Shown: positions 1-6,419, counted from the first letter of the stretch. The stretch is 8,423 nt of DNA from Bacteroidales bacterium (GCA_017527945.1 JAFXPL010000097.1:1-8423), one strand, 5' to 3'. The notes: a model not told the origin generated them from the letters alone. Made by a program: numbers and translations.

Positions 1-170
1 ATGCGGTTGAAAGCCCGTTCGTAAAAGGCTGCAGACTTTTTGAATTGACGTGCATCATATAACAGTTCCGCCTTGTTGATGTTTTTATAATATTTTTTGT
101 GATTATTTTGGCCATTAGATGAGCACAAGATTCCAAGAAAGAATGCAGCAATCAATATGTTTTTTTTCAT
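1..170 (-). CDS. Exported small protein, possibly TPR-like (3' end off window)
   Basis: The first 56 codons of a minus-strand gene are visible; the rest lies beyond the left edge. The product starts MKKNILIAAFFLGILCSSNG, a classic short positive n-region followed by a hydrophobic core, so it should be exported. Cleavage near residues 19-20 (before QNNHKK) is likely. Cys16 sits in GILC, which is a poor lipobox, so I do not call it a lipoprotein. Residues 33-55 (AELLYDARQFKKSAAFYERAF) have the spacing of a tetratricopeptide helix pair, where a small/aromatic pattern ends in a filled or repeated unit. In Bacteroidales such exported TPR proteins are common, but one partial helix pair is thin evidence. 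The ATG at 170 is chosen because it opens directly onto the signal peptide. A promoter and an odd leader lie upstream (269-276 and 187-247). Confidence 0.8.
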   Translation of the reverse strand, partial: MKKNILIAAFFLGILCSSNGQNNHKKYYKNINKAELLYDARQFKKSAAFYERAFNR

Positions 171-186
171 AAAAGTATAATTAAGG

Positions 187-238
187 GGACTTCTATTTTT
201 TACTTCTTCGCGTTGCCGCCGGCCTTGATCCGAAGTCC
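187..238 (-). promoter_or_regulatory. Structured 5' leader RNA of the exported protein gene
   Basis: On the minus strand, GGACTTC (238-232) pairs perfectly with GAAGTCC (193-187) across 38 nt. Inside it, GCG-GCAA-CGC forms a small stem capped by a GNRA-type tetraloop. The element sits between the predicted transcription start (about 262) and the ATG at 170. It matches no riboswitch class that I can name. Alternatively, the sequence is constrained as a short ORF (200-247). Confidence 0.4.
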
Positions 239-247
239 GTTAAACAT
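200..247 (-). CDS. Possible 15-residue leader peptide ORF
   Basis: A 15-codon ORF, MFNGLRIKAGGNAKK, ends with TAA and lies wholly in the leader of the exported protein gene. It begins about 15 nt after the start site predicted from the -7 box at 269-276 and stops 29 nt before the ATG at 170. It is markedly GC-rich and basic while the DNA on both sides is AT-rich, which is unusual for a Bacteroidetes leader. The same bases are also closed by an inverted repeat (187-193 with 232-238), so the GC content may reflect RNA structure and not a peptide. I do not recognise the peptide. Translation is inferred only. Confidence 0.3.
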   Translation of the reverse strand: MFNGLRIKAGGNAKK

Positions 248-268
248 CAAGATAAGCAAACAACGCTG

Positions 269-276
269 CAAAATTA
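269..276 (-). promoter_or_regulatory. Bacteroidetes -7 promoter box for the exported protein gene
   Basis: On the minus strand this reads TAATTTTG followed by CAGC, an exact match to TAnnTTTG. A start site about 7 nt downstream would give a leader of roughly 90 nt. A TTTG lies upstream with a 24-nt gap, somewhat long for the usual -33 element, so the upstream half is uncertain. Confidence 0.6.
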
Positions 277-641
277 ATTCTTTTATCCATTCGTATGGCA
301 CAAAAAATCCAAAAGGTTGCAGTTTGTTAATATTTCTTTGTATATTTTTGTTCAACTATTTGATTTTTAATTGTTTAATTCATCCCAAGACGTCAACTTG
401 CTGCTTGTATGTCGGTTTGGTCTCTTTCATTGCCCATTCTAATTCACGGTAAATATACAAATAATTCTTTGAATGACAATTGGTTGCGAAAAATTCTCAT
501 CGTAAAAAGTTCAAAGACGGCCACTTGGCCAAAAAGGGAATTTCAGGTGTCGTTTCACATAGATTTTTGGTCGCAAACAACTGGTAATCAGATAGAAATA
601 ATTATATATCCCGTTTATAAATATAGTACGCGAAAAAAATG
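277..641. other. AT-rich intergenic stretch with no convincing gene
   Basis: This stretch separates the divergent minus-strand gene from the transglutaminase gene. It has open frames but none with a believable start, composition or family match; the longest runs through the next promoter and into the next gene. It holds one isolated TATTTTTG on the plus strand (343-350) with no gene behind it, and a 7-bp inverted repeat CTTTGAA/TTCAAAG (467-473 with 510-516). I see no tRNA or other recognisable RNA. Confidence 0.6.
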
Positions 642-649
642 TATTTTTG
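642..649 (+). promoter_or_regulatory. -7 promoter box for the transglutaminase gene
   Basis: TATTTTTG matches TAnnTTTG exactly. It puts the start of transcription near 656 and gives a leader of about 70 nt before the ATG at 726. Only a weak TTTA lies in the -33 region. Confidence 0.6.
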
Positions 650-655
650 CCACGG

Positions 656-717
656 AAGTGACGCTGCATGGTCACTTTAAAATCCCACAGCACCACCTTT
701 TTTGTCGGTGCTTTTTT
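656..717 (+). promoter_or_regulatory. Two-hairpin leader with terminator-like second hairpin
   Basis: The predicted leader opens with a perfect 7-bp hairpin, AAGTGAC (656-662) with GTCACTT (671-677) and an 8-nt loop. A second hairpin follows, AGCACC (689-694) with GGTGCT (707-712), running straight into six T residues (712-717). That is the layout of an intrinsic terminator, yet it ends 8 nt before the start codon, where it could act as an attenuator or block ribosome entry. The second stem is short (6 bp, 12-nt loop), so it would be a weak terminator at best. No upstream plus-strand gene exists for it to terminate. Confidence 0.4.
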
Positions 718-725
718 GAACGAAT

Positions 726-2648
726 ATGAGCATAAGAACCCTACTTTGGACCACCCTGCTGCTGTGCCTCGGCATGGCAGCCGCCGCGCAGGAGAGCAAT
801 CCCTACGCCGGCTACGACCGCGTGACCCTCTACGACAGCATGACCGTGCGCATGGAGGAGAACGGCCTCAGCCACTATGTCAACCATCAGCGCTACCGGA
901 TCTTGAGCGATGCCGGCGGACGCGACTACAACACCGTCATCGTCGATTACGATCCCCTGTCGGCCTACTGCGAGATCCGCGACGTGGTCGTCTATCGCCA
1001 CGACGGTACCGAGGAACACCCCGACTTTATGGTCTGCGACTACCCCGCGCCGGCCCACATGATCTACTGGGGCGCACGACAGAAGATGGTCGCCCTCGGC
1101 CGCCTCGAACCCGGCGATGAGGTGGAGTTCCTCACCTACAAGAAGGGCTTCACCTACGCGCTGCTGCAAGGCGACGACCCCGACGCGAAGTACATCCCGC
1201 CCATGCGCGGCCACTTCTACGATATCGTCCCTTTCTGGAGCAGCCAGCCCGTGAAAGAGAAAGTGTATCAAGTCAGTGTGTTGACTAACAAGAATTTGCA
1301 GTATAAAGTCTATAACGGCGACCTCAACGTGAAAACCGCGAAAGAGGGCGACCGCACCCTTTTCACTTTCGAGAACAAGGACTATTTCCCGCTGAAAACC
1401 CCGCGCTACACGGTGGCGAGCAACGACATCGAGCCGAAAGTCATCGTGACCACGGCGAAAGACTGGGAGGCCAAGTCGATGTGGTTCTACGGCGTGAACG
1501 AGGACTTCGGCAGCTTCGAGGCCACGCCGGAAATCCAAGCAAAGGTCAATGAGCTGCTGAAGCCGGCGAAGACCGAGAATGACAGCTTGGACATCCTCAC
1601 GCACTGGGTGGCCGACAACATCCGCTACTCCGGCATCTCGATGGGCGAGGGCGAGGGGTTCACGCTCCACAAGTGCGAGATGACCTTCCGCGACCGCTGC
1701 GGCGTCTGCAAAGACAAGGCCGGGATGCTCATCGGCATGTTGCGGGCGGCAGGCTTCAAGGCCTACGCGGCGATGACGATGGCCGGCGAGCGCATCGAGG
1801 ACATCCCCGCCGACCAGTTCAACCACTGCATCACGGTGGTGCAGCGGCGCAACGGCAACTACCAGCTCCTCGACCCCACGTGGGTGCCGGGTGTGCGCGG
1901 CGAACTCTGGTCCAGCGCGGAACAGCAGCAGAACTACCTGATGGGACTGCCCAAAGGCGCAAAACTGGGACTCACACCCGTCTCCAACCCGAAAAACCAC
2001 TACGTCCGAATGACCGCCAACACGCAAGTCACCAAGAACGGCACGCTGAAGGGCACCGTCACGATCACTGCCGACCGTCAGAGCGACCGCACCGTGCGTG
2101 GGGTCTTCTACGGCTTCCGTACGGAGTGGCGGAGAAACGTGGAGGAACGCTTCTACCAGGAGTACCCCAACGCGAAGCTCAAGAGTGTGAAATACACCAG
2201 CGAGGATGACTACCTCAAGCAGCCCGTGAGCATCACGTACAAGTTCGAGATCCCTGATTACGCAACGGTTACCGACAACGAGGTCATCGCCACGTCGTTC
2301 CTTGCCAACGGGTTTTACACCTTCGCCATGCGCCACCTCTACTACGACACCCGCCTCGAAAAGCGCGACCATCCCTTCACCGACCGCTGCTCGCGCTACG
2401 TCGTCATCAGCGAAACCATGAGGGTGCCGTCGGGCTACCTGCGCGTGAGCACGCCCCAGGCCCAGCAGTTCGCCACCCCGACCATCTCGTTCAAAGGCGG
2501 CTACACGATCGGCTACAACATGGTGACGTTCAACGAGACCATCTCCCTCGGCAAGCGCGTCTATGAGGCCTCCGAATGGCCCGCCTTCCGCAAGGCGGTG
2601 CAATGCCAGCGGGGGTATATGGGAGCACCAGTGGTGTTCATCAAATAG
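726..2648 (+). CDS. Exported DUF3857/transglutaminase-like protein, intact catalytic triad
   Basis: The product is a 640-residue exported protein of the DUF3857 plus transglutaminase-core type. Residues 1-21 are a signal peptide ending MAAAA before QESN, so it should act in the periplasm or at the cell surface. Residues about 35-220 form the beta-rich N-terminal domain typical of DUF3857 proteins. The core follows: GVCKDKAGMLIGMLRAAG carries Cys328, FNHCITVV carries His367 and LLDPTW carries Asp383, the Cys-His-Asp triad of the papain-like transglutaminase/protease fold. Residues about 420-640 resemble the C-terminal beta domain (DUF3858-like) that often follows. These enzymes may cleave or transfer on peptides or proteins; the substrate is unknown and I infer none. 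The ATG at 726 is chosen because it starts the signal peptide. It is followed after 178 bp by a related gene, probably in the same transcript. Codon use is strongly GC-ending. Confidence 0.88.
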   Translation: MSIRTLLWTTLLLCLGMAAAAQESNPYAGYDRVTLYDSMTVRMEENGLSHYVNHQRYRILSDAGGRDYNTVIVDYDPLSAYCEIRDVVVYRHDGTEEHPDFMVCDYPAPAHMIYWGARQKMVALGRLEPGDEVEFLTYKKGFTYALLQGDDPDAKYIPPMRGHFYDIVPFWSSQPVKEKVYQVSVLTNKNLQYKVYNGDLNVKTAKEGDRTLFTFENKDYFPLKTPRYTVASNDIEPKVIVTTAKDWEAKSMWFYGVNEDFGSFEATPEIQAKVNELLKPAKTENDSLDILTHWVADNIRYSGISMGEGEGFTLHKCEMTFRDRCGVCKDKAGMLIGMLRAAGFKAYAAMTMAGERIEDIPADQFNHCITVVQRRNGNYQLLDPTWVPGVRGELWSSAEQQQNYLMGLPKGAKLGLTPVSNPKNHYVRMTANTQVTKNGTLKGTVTITADRQSDRTVRGVFYGFRTEWRRNVEERFYQEYPNAKLKSVKYTSEDDYLKQPVSITYKFEIPDYATVTDNEVIATSFLANGFYTFAMRHLYYDTRLEKRDHPFTDRCSRYVVISETMRVPSGYLRVSTPQAQQFATPTISFKGGYTIGYNMVTFNETISLGKRVYEASEWPAFRKAVQCQRGYMGAPVVFIK

Positions 2649-2678
2649 TTAGCAGTTAGCAGTTAGTAATTAGCAGTT
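2648..2678. repeat. 7-bp tandem repeat (GTTAGCA) beginning at the stop codon
   Basis: Four heptamers in a row (GTTAGCA, GTTAGCA, GTTAGTA, ATTAGCA) plus a partial GTT start from the last base of the TAG stop. Because the unit is 7 bp, its TAG recurs in all three frames (2650, 2657, 2664). Confidence 0.85.
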
Positions 2679-2720
2679 TATACCGAAAAAACCTATATAT
2701 TAAAAAATAATTCCTTGAAA

Positions 2721-2806
2721 GCCCTGTAAGGGCGTCGTATGTCAGCATAGGGTGAGCGATAGCGAGCCATACGACAGGTGAGACAGGTGAGCGATAGCGA
2801 GCCATA
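2721..2806. repeat. Complex palindromic and direct repeat cluster between the tandem genes
   Basis: A short hairpin GCCCT-GTA-AGGGC (2721-2733) is followed by an 8-bp inverted repeat GTCGTATG (2734-2741) with CATACGAC (2768-2775). A 21-bp segment starting GGTGAGCGATAGCGAG occurs identically at 2751-2771 and 2786-2806. Joining them is a perfect 9-bp tandem copy of GACAGGTGA (2773-2790). It is GC-rich within an AT-rich gap and has the look of a dispersed intergenic repeat family. It has no plus-strand T-tract, so it is not an obvious terminator. Confidence 0.75.
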
Positions 2807-2826
2807 GGACGGATAATGAAAAAACG

Positions 2827-4506
2827 ATGAATATGATTAAAAAATACGTATTGGTAATATTAACGATTTGCGCCATAGTGCCGGTTTTCGGAAAGGCCCC
2901 CGAAAAGGACGCCATCTACAAACTCATTTCCGAGAGTTACACCTTGAACACGGATGGCTCCACGGAGTTCCGGAAGCGCACGGAGCTGCAAATCTTCACG
3001 CGGATGACGTTCGACCATTTCGGGGAAACCTTCATTACGTACAATCCTGACTTTCAGGAGCTCATCATCAACGAGGCCTACACCATCCGCAAGGACGGCA
3101 GCAAGGTGGAGACGCCTGAAAACGCCTTCAACCCGATGCTGCCGGAGGGCTGCACGAAGTGCGAGCGGCTCAACGGCATCCGCACGATGGTGGTGACGCA
3201 CACGGCGTTGGAGTACGATGCCGTCATCGTCCTCGACTACACCATTCGCTCCAAGAACTTCTTCTTCCAGGAGTTGCTGGAAAAAGTGGATTTGCAGGAG
3301 GAGGTACCGGTGGAGAAGTATGTGGTCAGCGTGACCGCACCCGACTACAAGCCCGCGAAATTTCAGCTCAACGGGGAGAATCTCGTTTACACGAAAACGG
3401 AAACCACAGACAAGGATTTCGTCACCACGGTCTATACTTTTTCAAATCTGCCGGAGCGTCCCACCGACGAGTATCTCTTCCCGAGTGTGTATGCTTCGCT
3501 GACGTTCTTCACGATGGACAATGTGGAGAATTTGGTCGGCAAGATGGCACAGCAAAACTCGATGCAGAAGTTTGACAATCAGAAGATTACGGATTTCTTC
3601 AAAAGTCGCTTCACGGATGAAATGAACGTCATGGACAAGATATTGTACGTCAGGGATTATATCCACGACAACATCCAAACCAACCATCTGGATGCCAGCG
3701 TGTTGAACTATATGTTCGCCTCGCCGCAGCAGGTGTGGGAGAGCAACTGCGCCTTGCCCATCGAGAAGAACATCCTGTTGGCGGGCGTATTGCAAAGTTT
3801 GGGGAACGATGCGCAATTAGCGTTTTTGGGAAACTCGTTAGCCTCTGATTTGAAGACCGTTGTGCGCATCCAACGAAATGGAGCAACCGATTATATTTCT
3901 GCTAACGAGATTGAAGAACTGAGTTTGGACGCTTTCTTCGCGCCCGCCATCCTCATCCTTCAGGATGGAAAAATAGAGAATGTGACAGCACAGCCCATTT
4001 CTGTGGAAAGAGCGGCCGAAATCACGATTCAAAGCGGAAAATTGGATGATCCGGTGGTGGAAATGCAACGGTATAAAGTGGAGTCGCCAAAAATGAAATA
4101 TCTGCAAGTGCATGGAAGCGGCGACACAAAAGTGTCTGTTTCGCAGCTCTCTGGCAAATATTACGAAATGACCATCGACGACGGCGAATACGGTACTGAA
4201 GTCCGTTCCGTGAACATCCACAACGACCGCAAATACGATGTGGACACAAAAGAATCGAGCGAGAAATACGGTTACACCGTCAAATTGCCCGCTAACGCCC
4301 GTTGTCTGACGAAAACCTCACACAAAGAAATCACCGTCGAGGGCGCCAAACTCCTGATTGATGTTGTGGTGGGCGGTAATACGGTAATGATTACAAGGAC
4401 GTTAAGTCTGCCCAAAGAGGGCATTTCCGCCAAAAATGTGAAGAAGTTCAAAGCGATGATGGGAGAGTGGGAAGCCCCTGTGAAGGTGGTGTTCTCTACT
4501 CGGTAG
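2827..4506 (+). CDS. Exported DUF3857 protein with degenerate transglutaminase core
   Basis: The product is 559 residues with a signal peptide (about 1-22, KKYVLVILTICAIVPVFG), so it is exported like its upstream neighbour. Residues about 30-210 match the DUF3857 layout, including the run IRKDGSKVETPENAF. Around residue 308 the segment NCALPIEKNILLAGVLQSLG aligns with the catalytic-Cys helix of the neighbour, so the Cys is kept, but the usual CKDK is CALP. The next strand, LKTVVRIQRNG, has Asp341 where the neighbour has its catalytic His, and Ser358 where it has Asp. The triad is therefore broken and the protein is probably a non-catalytic paralogue, perhaps a binding partner; that role is inference. 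The remainder (about 400-559) is beta-rich. An ATG two codons later (2833) is an equally good start. No -7 box lies in the upstream gap, which suggests read-through from the preceding gene. GC content falls in its 3' third. Confidence 0.82.
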   Translation: MNMIKKYVLVILTICAIVPVFGKAPEKDAIYKLISESYTLNTDGSTEFRKRTELQIFTRMTFDHFGETFITYNPDFQELIINEAYTIRKDGSKVETPENAFNPMLPEGCTKCERLNGIRTMVVTHTALEYDAVIVLDYTIRSKNFFFQELLEKVDLQEEVPVEKYVVSVTAPDYKPAKFQLNGENLVYTKTETTDKDFVTTVYTFSNLPERPTDEYLFPSVYASLTFFTMDNVENLVGKMAQQNSMQKFDNQKITDFFKSRFTDEMNVMDKILYVRDYIHDNIQTNHLDASVLNYMFASPQQVWESNCALPIEKNILLAGVLQSLGNDAQLAFLGNSLASDLKTVVRIQRNGATDYISANEIEELSLDAFFAPAILILQDGKIENVTAQPISVERAAEITIQSGKLDDPVVEMQRYKVESPKMKYLQVHGSGDTKVSVSQLSGKYYEMTIDDGEYGTEVRSVNIHNDRKYDVDTKESSEKYGYTVKLPANARCLTKTSHKEITVEGAKLLIDVVVGGNTVMITRTLSLPKEGISAKNVKKFKAMMGEWEAPVKVVFSTR

Positions 4507-4652
4507 AGACGTAACCCCTTCCGATTTCTGCGAAACACAAAACACATAATTAACAATTAATTCTTAATATTTTTCATTTGAAAATTATAACACGTTGATT
4601 TACAATAAAATAATTTTTCTCTAAATTTTGAAATTCGATATTGCTTTTGTTG
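4507..4652. other. AT-rich intergenic gap with a degenerate 7-bp repeat
   Basis: The gap after the second transglutaminase-like gene holds three heptamers, AATTAAC, AATTAAT and TCTTAAT (4548-4568), which place TAA in all three frames. I see no convincing hairpin terminator. A promoter at 4653 ends the gap. Confidence 0.5.
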
Positions 4653-4660
4653 TATATTTG
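4627..4660 (+). promoter_or_regulatory. Promoter of the nuclease-fold gene
   Basis: TTTG (4627-4630) and TATATTTG (4653-4660) form a -33/-7 pair with a 22-nt spacer, followed by CAGC. The start would be near 4667, leaving a leader of about 36 nt before the ATG at 4703, with an A-rich run in place of a Shine-Dalgarno sequence. Confidence 0.65.
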
Positions 4661-4702
4661 CAGCGTTCAATTCATTTACTTCACACATAAAAGAAAACAA
4701 AA

Positions 4703-5341
4703 ATGAAAAACGCACAGACAACAAGCCAGCAATTCCCGGATTTCGGAGCTTTGTTGGAATCGATCAAAGAAAATGGCCGCCGTATGGACGCCAACTATGA
4801 ACGCTATTTGAAAGAACAGGCGGAGCGCGACACCAAGTGGAAACTGGAACAGGCGGAGCGCGACGCCAAACTGGACAAAATCAGCAAGGAAACAAAAGAG
4901 GCCATCCAGGAAATGAAAGACGTGTTCACCACCCAATGGGGTCGCCTGGTGGAGGCCCTATGCAAGCCGGCGGCATTTTCGCTCTTCAAGCAGGAGGGCA
5001 TCGAGATCGACCGCATCTACGAAGGCGTGCACAAGGCCAAGAAAGATGGGCAAGACGTGATGGAGATAGACGTGGCACTGTGTGACACCACGGTCGCCGT
5101 CATTGTGGAGGTGAAATCCCGCTGCGACAACCACGACATCGACCGTTTCCTCAGCCAAATGAAGCACTGCAAAGAATGGTACACGGAATTTGCGGACAAG
5201 AAGCTCTACGTGGCAGTGGCCGCCATCGACTATGCGGGCGGCGCCGACACCTACGCGAGCCGCCAAGGGCTATACGTGCTGAAACTTACCGGCGAAGAGA
5301 CATTCACCATGCAAGCACCCGCCCAACCAACCATGTTCTGA
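4703..5341 (+). CDS. Coiled-coil protein with PD-(D/E)XK nuclease-like domain
   Basis: The product is 212 residues and has no export signal, so it is cytoplasmic. Residues about 15-75 are charged and helical, and hold an 11-residue repeat: EQAERD at 38-43 and again at 49-54. Residues about 76-200 look like a compact PD-(D/E)XK fold. Asp123 in MEIDVAL is followed by a strand VAVIVEVKS with Glu136 and Lys138, giving the D-(E-x-K) signature. The downstream helix DIDRFLSQM and the YVAVAAIDY strand fit the same fold. Proteins of this build (DUF3782-like, coiled coil then nuclease fold) are common in Bacteroidetes and often of unknown job; DNA binding or cutting is plausible but not shown. There is no methylase or partner gene beside it, so a restriction system is unlikely. 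It has its own promoter and stands alone, convergent with the membrane protein gene. Confidence 0.75.
   Translation: MKNAQTTSQQFPDFGALLESIKENGRRMDANYERYLKEQAERDTKWKLEQAERDAKLDKISKETKEAIQEMKDVFTTQWGRLVEALCKPAAFSLFKQEGIEIDRIYEGVHKAKKDGQDVMEIDVALCDTTVAVIVEVKSRCDNHDIDRFLSQMKHCKEWYTEFADKKLYVAVAAIDYAGGADTYASRQGLYVLKLTGEETFTMQAPAQPTMF
4814..4864 (+). repeat. 33-bp in-frame duplication in the coiled coil
   Basis: GAACAGGCGGAGCGCGAC occurs identically at 4814-4831 and 4847-4864, exactly 33 bp (11 codons) apart. Eleven residues is a hendecad, so gaining or losing a unit would lengthen or shorten the coiled coil without changing frame. Confidence 0.85.
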
Positions 5342-5369
5342 CCATAACGGGAACAGATTCAGCGTATAA

Positions 5370-5415
5370 AACAAGCGCAAGACCGTCTCTTTGTCGCGAC
5401 ATTCTTGCGCTTGTT
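5370..5415 (-). terminator. Intrinsic terminator of the DUF975 gene between convergent genes
   Basis: A perfect 13-bp inverted repeat, AACAAGCGCAAGA (5370-5382) with TCTTGCGCTTGTT (5403-5415), encloses a 20-nt loop. On the minus strand the stem ends in TTTTAT, which suits termination of the membrane protein gene 28 nt upstream. On the plus strand it is followed by CC and then A-rich sequence, so termination of the nuclease-fold gene would rest on the stem alone. Confidence 0.7.
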
Positions 5416-5442
5416 CCAAAAGAAAACCAAAGGAGACCCGCT

Positions 5443-6252
5443 CTACTCGGAGAGTTCCACCGGCTCTTCCTCCTGCGGAAACGCCTCCTGGAGCGGCATT
5501 TCATCCGATGCCGGCATCTCCTCCTCGGGCACACCCTCGTACTCCGCACGGAGCCGCTCATAGAACTTGAATTCCGTCATCTGCATATAGGGCGCCAGCC
5601 ACAGAAGACCAATGAACAGGGTCAACACAGCCAGCACCATCCAGCCGAAGAAGCTGAGCATCAGCAAGAAGAACTCCATCTTATGGCCATTCATCATCTT
5701 GCGGCTCTCGCGAAGCACGTCCACGGGACGAAGCTCAGGCTTGTCATGCAGAATGAAAAAGACCATGGCGTAGGCGATGGCCAAAACAAAGCCGGGAATC
5801 ATCAGCACGGCAGCGATAAACGTGAACAGGACGACGTGGCTCTCCATCAGACCCAGTCCCACGGCCACTGCAATGAAGATGATGGACAAGAGCATGGCAC
5901 CGGCAATGGCGAGGCCTTGCAGGAGCACGGTGACAAACACATCGATGAAACGCCGGTAACCGCAAAACAGGTCGCCGATGTCGGCCGGCAGGTCCTGACG
6001 GGAGGAGTTGAGGTAGGCGATGCAGTAGCCGTATTGCAACGGGATGAGGAGGATGCTTACGACAAAACCCACCGACATGAAGATGTAGGTCAGCGTGGTG
6101 AAAGTACTTCCCTGGAAGATGGTGCCGAATTGGGCGAAAGCCTGAGCCACCACATACAACAGCACGTAGATGAAGGTGAGGCCTACGAAGGAGCCCCATT
6201 TGCCCCGCAGGGAGGCCAAAGCCTCGTTTTTAAGATCGTTGATTTTTCCCAT
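5443..6252 (-). CDS. DUF975 family polytopic inner-membrane protein
   Basis: The product is 269 residues with about five hydrophobic segments (roughly 21-42, 53-75, 103-131, 138-168, 191-222). The family signature is clear: MMNGHKMEFFLLMLSFFGW (residues 186-204) followed by LTLFIGLLWLAPY and FYERL, as in DUF975 proteins. MIPGFVLAIAYAM at 151-163 also fits. The family's function is not known; it is an integral membrane protein. The last part (237-269) is a tail with 13 acidic and no basic residues, probably cytoplasmic and disordered. The N-terminus (KINDLKNEALASLRGKW) matches the amphipathic start of the family and supports the ATG at 6252. It is convergent with the nuclease-fold gene, divergent from the GH20 gene, and has its own promoter and terminator, so it is a single-gene unit. 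Confidence 0.85.
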   Translation of the reverse strand: MGKINDLKNEALASLRGKWGSFVGLTFIYVLLYVVAQAFAQFGTIFQGSTFTTLTYIFMSVGFVVSILLIPLQYGYCIAYLNSSRQDLPADIGDLFCGYRRFIDVFVTVLLQGLAIAGAMLLSIIFIAVAVGLGLMESHVVLFTFIAAVLMIPGFVLAIAYAMVFFILHDKPELRPVDVLRESRKMMNGHKMEFFLLMLSFFGWMVLAVLTLFIGLLWLAPYMQMTEFKFYERLRAEYEGVPEEEMPASDEMPLQEAFPQEEEPVELSE

Positions 6253-6288
6253 AATGCTTAGATTTTAAATGATGAATGTTTGCATCCG

Positions 6289-6296
6289 CAAAAATA
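6289..6296 (-). promoter_or_regulatory. -7 promoter box of the DUF975 gene
   Basis: On the minus strand this reads TATTTTTG, an exact TAnnTTTG match. A start near 6282 gives a leader of about 30 nt to the ATG at 6252. No clear -33 TTTG is visible in the A/T-rich upstream run. Confidence 0.6.
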
Positions 6297-6392
6297 GTTT
6301 TTTTTCTCACACTTATTTGAATATTAATTCATTTTCAAACTTTTTTCTCGTCTGCATCATTCATTTGTCGATGCACAATTCTGAAGAATGTG

Positions 6393-6400
6393 TATTTTTG
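6393..6400 (+). promoter_or_regulatory. -7 promoter box of the GH20 gene
   Basis: TATTTTTG followed by CAGC matches the Bacteroidetes -7 box. It places transcription start near 6407, about 13 nt before the ATG at 6420, and so rules out the in-frame GTG at 6390, which would lie upstream of the transcript. A TTTG at 6364-6367 is a possible -33 element with a rather long 25-nt spacer. Confidence 0.65.
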
Positions 6401-6419
6401 CAGCTTCAAACAATTTCTT

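Noticed and set aside
480..590. A short basic frame (KNSHRKKFKDGHLAKKG) loosely reminiscent of DUF1661-type repeat peptides
   Set aside because: It has no ATG start, the resemblance is vague, and no repeat boundaries can be seen.
409..729. A 106-codon open frame in the gap before the first transglutaminase gene
   Set aside because: It runs through the -7 box and both leader hairpins and overlaps the next start codon; it has no family resemblance.
741..2603. A 620-codon open frame antisense to the first transglutaminase gene
   Set aside because: It is a shadow of GC-ending codon use in the real gene. Its protein is low-complexity (His, Val, Ala, Arg rich), with no signal, domain or promoter.
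2649..2826. A separate promoter for the second transglutaminase-like gene
   Set aside because: No TAnnTTTG match was found in this gap; co-transcription with the upstream gene is the simpler reading.
4703..5341. Restriction-modification or toxin-antitoxin system
   Set aside because: The nuclease-fold gene has no methyltransferase, specificity or antitoxin neighbour; the next gene is a convergent membrane protein with its own promoter.
5176..6261. A 361-codon plus-strand open frame across the DUF975 gene
   Set aside because: The minus-strand DUF975 protein has clear family motifs and its own promoter; the plus-strand product is rich in His, Gln and Glu and overlaps the end of the nuclease-fold gene.
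6390..6419. GTG start that would lengthen the GH20 protein by 10 residues
   Set aside because: The -7 promoter box lies inside this extension, and the ATG at 6420 opens directly onto a lipoprotein signal.
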